A DNA stretch of 64,000 nucleotides, taken from Haliscomenobacter sp041740695. Its GTDB lineage: Bacteria; Bacteroidota; Bacteroidia; Chitinophagales; Saprospiraceae. The stretch lies in assembly GCF_041740695.1 (NCBI RefSeq), contig NZ_JBGSLK010000043.1:62001-126000 (forward strand). Reading direction: 5' to 3'. This document shows, one piece after another, positions 58,659 through 64,000 of the stretch. The translations under genes were made by a program, and so were the position numbers. Position 1 is the stretch's first letter, and each line of letters starts with the position of its first letter. The notes beneath the pieces were generated by a model. It was not told the DNA's origin. It saw only the letters and a list, made by a program, of their open reading frames with translations, and ran no database searches.

Positions 58659-59903
58659 TTAGCCTTTCAGCACCTTCAACACCCACCTTTCCTGCTCCCA
58701 GCGGCATTCCAGCATATAAATCCCGGCGGGCAGGTTTGGCAAATCGCTGTACTCATTTTCCGTGCTCAAATCTCCCTGTTTTTGCCATACGCTGATGCCT
58801 TGCAGGTTGCGCAAGGTCAAGGTAACTTCCGATAGCGGTTGTGTCAAACGCAAGTGCAAGGATTCAGCAACTGGATTGGGGTAGATATGAATAGCGGGCG
58901 ATCCACTTGTGATAGAAAAGGTCGGCGTGGGAGTAGCTTTCAAAAACCAACTCTGCGCTGTTGCATCTTTTTGAAAATAGTCAAACATCAACTTCCCAAT
59001 TTTGTCTTCGCCCAGGCTGCTCAGGTGCAGGCCGTCCTCGCCCACATCGGTTCGGCAATCCAGTTTAAAGCCATCGCTGCGGGGCAAACTGGCATTGCTC
59101 CAGTGGTACGAACCCCAGGTGACGTGGGGGATGTTCGCTGCAGTCCCAGTGGTAATGTAGCCTGGCTTTTGTTGATCGGCATTCTCAATCAACCATTTGA
59201 TCGCCCAACCGGAGTAGTAATCCCTTGGAAAAAGTAGCCCCTTCCCTACTCCACCCGGCACCGGAGTCGCGTAGCCCGAAAAAGTCCGCGCTGAAAAATA
59301 GACGAGTTTCAAGTTCGGGAATTTGTCGTGCAACACTTCCAGTAGCAGGCGGTAATCTTCCATCAGTTGCAAGGGAGCGCGAGGAAAGAGGGTGTCGCCC
59401 GTTTGGGTGTTGTCGGTTTCCACCCAGGCGAGTTGCACCTGCTTGTCGCTCAGGCCGCTGCTTTTAAGGGTATTTGTGGCGCTTTGCCAATAATTGTCAG
59501 TAGCATCGTTCATTTTTTGTACCCCTTGTCCACCAATGCAGGTATTGACGAGCACCAAATTGGGATTGATACCCGCAAAAGCCGTTGCTTTTTGTTTGAA
59601 GCGTTCAAATTCGGTACGGGGGTTGGAGGCACCTACTCCAATCATGACGATTTTTCCCTTGGCATCACTTTGCCCTTGGACATTCAAGGGTTTTACTTGG
59701 GCAATTTGCTGCTGGATCGTGCGGAGCTGGGCAGCAGGGCGTTCGTTGCGGCCATTGGCGTACAAGCCACCAAGGTAACCTCGGTAGTTTTGGCCTTGTA
59801 AATCGATGAGAGGCGTGTGGCTGGAAGGCTGGATGGAGCAGTCTTTTTGAGCCTGGAGGCTGAGGGAGAATAGGGCGATCAAGAGTGTAAGGATTTGGCG
59901 CAT
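58659..59903 (-). CDS. secreted SGNH-hydrolase-like protein with T9SS sorting domain
   Basis: A 414-residue secreted protein. The signal peptide ends SLSLQAQ. The central domain has SGNH/GDSL features: KIVMIGVGASNPRTEF in the first-block position, NTCIGGQGVQKM, and a catalytic-type DGLHLSSLGEDKIG near residue 300. The first serine motif is degenerate (GVGASN), so activity is uncertain. The last 75 residues are a type IX sorting domain (IHIYPNPVAESLHLRLTQPL to LPAGIYMLECRW). Related proteins are annotated as sialate O-acetylesterases or carbohydrate esterases. It is encoded convergently to the GldM-like gene, with only two bases between the coding regions. Confidence 0.85.
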   Translation of the reverse strand: MRQILTLLIALFSLSLQAQKDCSIQPSSHTPLIDLQGQNYRGYLGGLYANGRNERPAAQLRTIQQQIAQVKPLNVQGQSDAKGKIVMIGVGASNPRTEFERFKQKATAFAGINPNLVLVNTCIGGQGVQKMNDATDNYWQSATNTLKSSGLSDKQVQLAWVETDNTQTGDTLFPRAPLQLMEDYRLLLEVLHDKFPNLKLVYFSARTFSGYATPVPGGVGKGLLFPRDYYSGWAIKWLIENADQQKPGYITTGTAANIPHVTWGSYHWSNASLPRSDGFKLDCRTDVGEDGLHLSSLGEDKIGKLMFDYFQKDATAQSWFLKATPTPTFSITSGSPAIHIYPNPVAESLHLRLTQPLSEVTLTLRNLQGISVWQKQGDLSTENEYSDLPNLPAGIYMLECRWEQERWVLKVLKG

Positions 59904-60091
59904 AGGTTTTTGTTTTGAGGGTTAATGGTATGGGTATAAGCCAGTTTTTGGGATTTTGTACCCATGATTCGATCTCCTCATTTCTGAGGATTTTTCCCCC
60001 CTCCCGTTTTGCGGTGATGTTTGGCGCAATGGATTGATCGAACTTTGATGCATCAAACAATCGAGTTCGTTCATCCATCAATACCATCACC

Positions 60092-60934
60092 ATGAAAAAG
60101 CAAATTGCTGCGCGCTACCTCTGGATATGTACCCTCCTTCTTGGATTGGGGGCTTTAAGTTGTGAAATTATGCCCGATCCTGACCAGGACATCAGCGATT
60201 TGCTGGAACAAACACTAGCGGAAGACAATGCCGATCCTTCCATCATTCATAGTTGTGTGGAAAAAAACCTGGAAGGTGAAGACCACCTGCGTACTGCGGC
60301 GCTCCGCAATAAACTGTGGAACGTAGGGCAAGTGATCCGGGTAAAATTTATGGATAGCCTGAGCAGTCCCCTCCGCTTGCGCATCGAAAAAGCAGCGCGG
60401 GAGTGGGAATTGTACGCCAATGTACGCCTGCAATTTGTACGTAGGGGCAAAGCGGAAATCCGCATCGGGCTAAGTCCACGCGAAGGTTCCTGGTCGTACA
60501 TGGGACGGGATGCCTTGTACCTGGATTCTTTGTCCAAAACGATGAATTTTGGCTGGTTTACCGATCGGACGCCTGATTATGAAATCCGGCGCACCACCCT
60601 CCACGAATTTGGACATGCCCTGGGTTTGATCCATGAGCACCAAAACCCGCTACAAAACATCCAGTGGGACCTGGAAAAGGTGTATACTTATTATGCCCAA
60701 TCCCAGGGTTGGAATCGGCAGGATGTGGATCAAAACCTCTTCCGCAAATACAGCAGCACCCAGACCCAGTTCTGTCGTTACGATCCACTTTCGATCATGC
60801 ATTATTCCGTACCCAAACAATTGACCTTGAATGGATTTGAGGTGCGCTGGAATTACCTGCTTTCAGTGGAAGACAAAAATTTCATCGGGCGAATGTATCC
60901 TTTTAAAGGGCCTCGACTGACTAGCTGTCCTTGA
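60092..60934 (+). CDS. astacin-like (M12A) zinc metalloprotease, lipoprotein
   Basis: A 280-residue predicted lipoprotein (hydrophobic segment then LGALSC). The metzincin zinc motif is complete: H171-E-F-G-H175-A-L-G-L-I-H181-E in TTLHEFGHALGLIHEHQNP, with the Met-turn SIMHYSVP downstream. The N-terminal pro-region (about 25-75) is acidic. Substrates of bacterial astacins are mostly unknown; surface protein processing or protein degradation is likely. It is monocistronic, with a short AT-rich leader and palindrome LIR15 just after the stop. Confidence 0.94.
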   Translation: MKKQIAARYLWICTLLLGLGALSCEIMPDPDQDISDLLEQTLAEDNADPSIIHSCVEKNLEGEDHLRTAALRNKLWNVGQVIRVKFMDSLSSPLRLRIEKAAREWELYANVRLQFVRRGKAEIRIGLSPREGSWSYMGRDALYLDSLSKTMNFGWFTDRTPDYEIRRTTLHEFGHALGLIHEHQNPLQNIQWDLEKVYTYYAQSQGWNRQDVDQNLFRKYSSTQTQFCRYDPLSIMHYSVPKQLTLNGFEVRWNYLLSVEDKNFIGRMYPFKGPRLTSCP

Positions 60935-60937
60935 TAA

Positions 60938-61038
60938 ATGACGAGTTATTCGAATGACGAATGACGATAAGGGCCACTTCGGCTTCGCTCAGTGACCAGT
61001 GATCGTCATTCGTCATTCGAAAAATTCGACATTCGTTA
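60938..61038. repeat. long intergenic palindrome LIR15 (CGAATGACGA type)
   Basis: Left words GACGAGTTATTCGAATGACG and AATGACGAT; right words ATCGTCATTCGTCATTCG and AAAAATTCGACATTCGTT. The core GGGCCACTTCGGCTTCGCTC-AGTGACC folds into its own hairpin. It starts four bases after the astacin-like stop codon. Confidence 0.82.
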
Positions 61039-61157
61039 AGGTTTTCTGAAGGAAACATTAAAATTATGTTTAAGTGGCATTCGGAAGTGCTAAAATGAAT
61101 TCCCTCAAACGTTGTAGGGTCATATTCAATTTCAAAACCAAAAAACACTAAATAACA

Positions 61158-61763
61158 ATGAGAACTTTGCAAGCAATAGTAGCTGTCCTGACGCTGGTGA
61201 CTTTTTCAACTTACAACGCCCAAGCCCAAAAAAACAAAACCGTGATCAACCCTAAAGTAGGTGTAAACCTCTCCGCAGTGGATGGCAAATTAAATGATCT
61301 ACAGGCAGCTGCCAAAGTAGGCTGGAACGCCGGGGTAGATTTTCGGGTTGGCGGCAAAAAATTATTCCTCAGTCCTGGTTTACATTTCAACAACTACACT
61401 GCTCGATTGGTCAACGACATCGATACCGATACCCAAGTTAAATTTAAGGAGGAAACGACCATCCAGGCCCTGAAAGCGCCCGTAAACATCGGCTTTGACA
61501 TCACGGGCAAACAACAATTGCTCAACCTTTACTTGAAAGGTGGGGTAACGCCAACGATGATCCTAGCGGTGAGTGAAAAAGCAGGTATCCCCTTCAGCAA
61601 AGATGACCTCAAAACCTTTACCTGGGGTGCCAACGTGGGTTTGGGCATGGACGTCAGCATCCTGACTGTGGATTTGAACTACGAAATTGGCATGTCAGAT
61701 TATTTTGCAAATACGACTGGTCGGAATAATGTGCTCACTTTGAGTGCGGGGATCCGGTTTTAA
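61158..61763 (+). CDS. PorT-like outer membrane beta-barrel protein
   Basis: A 201-residue secreted barrel (signal peptide ending YNAQAQ). The strand pattern fits the outer-membrane protein beta-barrel (PF13568-like) family: PKVGVNLSAVDGKL, AKVGWNAGVDFRVGGKKLFL, SPGLHFNNYTARL, APVNIGFDITGKQQLLNLYL, GANVGLGMDVSILTVDLNYE and a terminal VLTLSAGIRF. Eight strands are expected. Function cannot be assigned from this family. The stop codon is directly followed by palindrome LIR16. Confidence 0.88.
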   Translation: MRTLQAIVAVLTLVTFSTYNAQAQKNKTVINPKVGVNLSAVDGKLNDLQAAAKVGWNAGVDFRVGGKKLFLSPGLHFNNYTARLVNDIDTDTQVKFKEETTIQALKAPVNIGFDITGKQQLLNLYLKGGVTPTMILAVSEKAGIPFSKDDLKTFTWGANVGLGMDVSILTVDLNYEIGMSDYFANTTGRNNVLTLSAGIRF

Positions 61764-61880
61764 GAGTTGAAAGGTTGAAAAGTTGAAGTGTTGAAGAGAG
61801 GCTACCGCAGCGACTCAGACACGACCTTGTCAAAAACGCTGCGGTAGCCTTCTCTTCAACACTTCAACCTTTCAACTTCT
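61764..61880. repeat. long intergenic palindrome LIR16 (core type A)
   Basis: Left arm GAGTTGAAAGGTTGAAAAGT and TGAAGTGTTGAAGAGAG; right arm CTCTTCAACACTTCAACC and TTTCAACTT. The type A core is complete: GGCTACCGCAGCGACTCAGA ... TTGTCAAAAACGCTGCGG. It begins on the base after the barrel protein's stop codon and is the copy nearest to the RAYT gene. Confidence 0.88.
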
Positions 61881-61923
61881 ACGATATATTTATCATGGCA
61901 ATAATCAGTGTGCGAAAATGGGA

Positions 61924-61960
61924 CCACCTGGCGGAGTGCGCCAGGTGGCTTTTTTGTTTT
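61924..61960 (+). terminator. rho-independent terminator, convergent region
   Basis: A perfect 10-bp stem CCACCTGGCG / CGCCAGGTGG with a 5-nt loop, followed by CTTTTTTGTTTTT. It ends the rightward barrel transcript just before the convergent RAYT gene. Confidence 0.8.
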
Positions 61961-62634
61961 TAGTAAAACCGGTCTTCGTGCCAGTTCTGGGGGTTGTTGA
62001 TGATGTAACGGGCGATGTTGTTGTAGGCCGTTTCGTGGCGGATGATGTGTTCCCAGTAATTGCGTTGCCAGAGTTTGCGATTGAATCGTTCCCATCCAAA
62101 TTGTTTAACCCCACAAATATATTCATTGGTAGTCATCGTTTTGAACCAATCCATGGTGTCACCAATTGTGGCATTGAATTTTTGGTTTTGCATGCCGTAT
62201 TCGGGGTGGGGATGTTCGTGTTCGTCCGGGACGGGGCGCCCACGTTCGTCCGGGACGGGGCGCCCACGTTCGTCCGGGGTGGGGCGCCCACGTTCGTCCG
62301 GGGTGGGGCGCCCACGTAGGGGCGCCCCTACGTGGGTGCCCTCGCGGGAATGCGCAACATCCAAATTTTCAATGATGCAATGAAAATGATTTGGCATCAC
62401 CACCATTTCATGGCATTTTTTATCCGGGTATTTAATTGCCAATTCAGAATACCATTTTTCAATCATTATACCAGCATCATTCAAGAACATTTGCCCTTCA
62501 TGAATTTCCCCAAATAGATGTTTTTTGTCTTGTACACAAATGGTAATAAAATACGCACCCGGCTGTGCGTAATCATACCCCTTTAGTCGAATCGATCGAC
62601 GATCATGTTTTTTTGGATTAAAATGATATGCCAT
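61960..62634 (-). CDS. REP-associated tyrosine transposase (RAYT, IS200-like Y1 family)
   Basis: A 224-residue single-strand DNA transposase. The start at MAYHFNPKKHDRRSIRLKGY is used; the upstream extension translates REP and leader DNA. The HUH motif is HFH (H83, H85) in VVMPNHFHCIIE, and the catalytic Tyr is probably Y210 in NIARYIINNPQNW. Between the two catalytic regions lies an insertion of four 8-residue repeats, RGRPTPDE twice and RGRPVPDE twice (residues 107-138), encoded by a 24-bp tandem repeat next to an in-frame REP copy. RAYTs move or maintain REP palindromes. The insertion lies in a loop between catalytic parts, so the enzyme may still work, but this is unproven. Confidence 0.92.
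   Translation of the reverse strand: MAYHFNPKKHDRRSIRLKGYDYAQPGAYFITICVQDKKHLFGEIHEGQMFLNDAGIMIEKWYSELAIKYPDKKCHEMVVMPNHFHCIIENLDVAHSREGTHVGAPLRGRPTPDERGRPTPDERGRPVPDERGRPVPDEHEHPHPEYGMQNQKFNATIGDTMDWFKTMTTNEYICGVKQFGWERFNRKLWQRNYWEHIIRHETAYNNIARYIINNPQNWHEDRFY
62221..62316. repeat. four tandem 24-bp units inside the RAYT gene
   Basis: Four copies of GTTCGTCCGGGRYGGGGCGC-CCAC (plus-strand reading), in frame with the RAYT gene and coding RGRP(T/V)PDE. The GGGGCGCCCACG portion matches the neighbouring REP, suggesting the array grew from a REP end. Confidence 0.9.
62316..62341. repeat. REP element within the RAYT coding sequence
   Basis: GTAG foot followed by an imperfect hairpin GGGCGCCC-CTACGT-GGGTGCCC. 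A GTAG tetranucleotide at the base of the hairpin is the hallmark of REPs recognised by RAYTs. It is transcribed and translated as part of the transposase. Confidence 0.75.
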
Positions 62635-62695
62635 ACCGCGAATGGTGAAAGGTGAAAAAATCGCGGTTGTGTAAAAACAATAGGTAAGGCATCCG

Positions 62696-62721
62696 GTAGG
62701 GGCGACCCTCCGTGGTCGCCC
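62696..62721. repeat. REP element upstream of the RAYT gene
   Basis: GTAG foot then GGGCGACC-CTCCGT-GGTCGCCC, nearly the same as the copy inside the gene. It lies 62 bp upstream of the RAYT start codon, the usual arrangement of RAYT genes flanked by their own REPs. Confidence 0.8.
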
Positions 62722-62732
62722 AAAATCAGGAA

Positions 62733-62777
62733 CAAAAATAAAAAAAAATAGGATGCAGGCACAAAGCACCTGCATCC
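62733..62777 (-). terminator. rho-independent terminator of the downstream susD operon
   Basis: GGATGCAGG / CCTGCATCC stem (62751-62759 and 62769-62777) with a 9-nt loop; on the minus strand it is followed by a long T-rich run. It lies 38 bp past the susD stop codon. Confidence 0.85.
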
Positions 62778-62814
62778 ATTTTTTCAAAGCCGAAGGCTTT
62801 ATATCAAAACCCAA

Positions 62815-64000
62815 TTAATAGCAAGGGTTCTGCTTCAAGTTTTTGTTGGCGTCGATCTGCTGACGTGGGATTGGCCACAACTGCTTACAAGGTTGAGACG
62901 CTGGTTTCCACTGACGTGCTGCATCGTACTTGCCAAAACGGATCAAGTCCGAACGGCGCCATGCTTCGAAGAACATTTCGCGGCCACGCTCAGCCAAAAG
63001 GTTGTCGGCAGTCAATGAAGCAAATGCTGGTTGGCCTGCACGAGCACGAATTTGGTTAACCAAAGCCAATGCAGTTGCATCACCTGCGCTTTTGCGCCAT
63101 AGGGCTTCAGCTTTCACCAGCAGGATATCCGCATAGCGGAAAATCTGAAAGTCAGTGCTCAAGCTCGTAGTAGAACCCTGTGGGAACTCAAACTTACCTA
63201 CCCGTACACCCGCTTGACGCTGGCAGTTGGGGAAGTGAGCGTTGATCTCAGGGGTAAAAAATACGTTTGGTCCATCTGCGTCATCAGCAGAACCATCAGT
63301 ACCAGGTGTTACACCATCCGCTTTGAACTGTTGGCCAGCCAAGAAGTTACCACGGATTTTTTGGTTGCCGGATACCCCTTTACGCTTATCGGCATCATCG
63401 TAAGAGTTATAGAACTCCGCCAATGAGCAGTAACCATTCCAAGGCTGCTCACGCAAGCTGAAGGTTTCCTGGCTCACGTAGTGCAAAGTCATTTGTGGCA
63501 GGTTGAATCCCTGTGCATTTACTTGATCGTAAGGAATCACAAAGATGCTTTCTTTGGAACCAGCGTTGTTGCTGTTGAAGTTGCTGAAATAATCGGCTTC
63601 TAGAGAGTAAGATCCAGAGTTGATGATTTCGTCAGCAGCAGCAAGTGCTTTGTCCCACTCGGGGCTACCTTTGTACACCTGAGCATTCAGGTACAACTTC
63701 GCCTGAATGGCTTTACCAGTGTAGTAGTTGATGCGAGCATATGTAGAAGTATTTACCGCTTTGCTCAAACTAGGTACACTTTCGTTTAATTCCTTTTCGA
63801 TGAAGGCATACACCTCTGCACGAGTAGCATTGGTAGGTGCAAAACCTGCCTCCACGTCAAATCTGTCTACGATTGGAACGTTACCATAACTATCAACCAA
63901 CCACAGGTACCACAGGGCACGCAAGGTTCTCAACTCAGATAGAAATGGAGTAGCCAAAGCTGGATCCACTGCACCTTTATTGATCAGGTCATTGAATTGG
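62815..64000 (-). CDS. SusD/RagB-family lipoprotein, 3' part (5' end outside window)
   Basis: The frame is open to the window edge, so the N-terminus and lipobox are missing. About 395 residues are visible with clear SusD features: LSELRTLRALWYLWLVDSYG, NVPIVDRFDVEAG, the RYADILLVKAEALWR motif, MFFEAWRRSDLIRFGKYD and the terminal LWPIPRQQIDANKNLKQNPC. The FLSELRTLRALWY helix is the usual SusD start-of-core region. The susC partner is expected beyond 64000 on the same strand. A strong terminator follows. Confidence 0.95.
   Translation of the reverse strand, partial: QFNDLINKGAVDPALATPFLSELRTLRALWYLWLVDSYGNVPIVDRFDVEAGFAPTNATRAEVYAFIEKELNESVPSLSKAVNTSTYARINYYTGKAIQAKLYLNAQVYKGSPEWDKALAAADEIINSGSYSLEADYFSNFNSNNAGSKESIFVIPYDQVNAQGFNLPQMTLHYVSQETFSLREQPWNGYCSLAEFYNSYDDADKRKGVSGNQKIRGNFLAGQQFKADGVTPGTDGSADDADGPNVFFTPEINAHFPNCQRQAGVRVGKFEFPQGSTTSLSTDFQIFRYADILLVKAEALWRKSAGDATALALVNQIRARAGQPAFASLTADNLLAERGREMFFEAWRRSDLIRFGKYDAARQWKPASQPCKQLWPIPRQQIDANKNLKQNPCY

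Noticed and set aside
62221..62316. CRISPR-like or VNTR array of independent origin
   Set aside because: Four 24-bp units are directly tandem without spacers and lie in frame in the RAYT gene.
1..64000. tRNA, rRNA or known riboswitch genes
   Set aside because: No cloverleaf with the conserved T-loop and CCA region, no rRNA segment and no recognised riboswitch core was noticed by eye; a tRNAscan/Infernal run would be needed to exclude them fully.

Overview
The window is a chromosomal segment of a Bacteroidota bacterium. It carries three SusC/SusD-type loci, a hybrid two-component system of the Reg_prop/Y_Y_Y/AraC type, proteins with C-terminal type IX secretion (T9SS) sorting domains, GldM-like domains and many lipoproteins. 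The gene set suggests an environmental, polymer-degrading member of the Saprospirales, close to Haliscomenobacter or Lewinella, but that placement is inference. No rRNA, tRNA, CRISPR array or prophage is visible.

Layout. 1-3.6 kb: 3' part of a susC gene and its susD partner. 3.6-6.9 kb: a caspase-like peptidase with a DUF3298 lipoprotein, then a tandem-FKBP lipoprotein; the block is framed by two inverted copies of one palindromic element. 7-16 kb: a very large ThuA/sugar-dehydrogenase/cytochrome c fusion, an old-yellow-enzyme reductase, a 600-residue unknown protein, two barrel proteins and a Uma2 nuclease. 16.5-23 kb: a TonB-type receptor divergent from a LytS/LytTR two-component pair, DUF2237 and another barrel. 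23-33 kb: rhamnose-type catabolism (GntR regulator, RhaD-type aldolase/dehydrogenase), a giant HTCS sensor and a T9SS-secreted glycosidase. 33-40 kb: an FGE-type lipoprotein, DinB, an M16 protease, and a Uma2/small secreted protein/RNA ligase operon. 40-49 kb: a minus-strand peptide-export island with a C39 peptidase-ABC transporter, HlyD adaptor, VKOR-thioredoxin fusion, redoxin, a lipoprotein and a small Gly-Gly-leader peptide with four cysteines. 49-56 kb: a complete susCD pair and a PafA phosphatase. 56-58.7 kb: a BlaI/BlaR1-like pair whose sensor is fused to a GldM-like domain. 58.7-64 kb: a T9SS-sorted SGNH-like protein, an astacin-like protease, a barrel, a REP-associated transposase (RAYT) with REPs, and the 3' part of another susD.

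Two things stand out. First, about sixteen gene boundaries carry a long palindrome (100-190 bp) immediately after a stop codon. The arms are built from short iterated words. The word differs between loci but is kept complementary across the two arms, sometimes perfectly over 37-42 bp; neighbouring copies often share a word, and four copies share one central core. Known REP or terminator classes do not explain this architecture. Second, the 40-49 kb island looks like an undescribed peptide secretion and disulfide-formation system with its own candidate cargo.

Start codons were moved downstream of the longest ORF wherever a signal peptide, conserved domain start or translational overlap supported it. 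Domain names come from reading the sequence against known families, without database searches.
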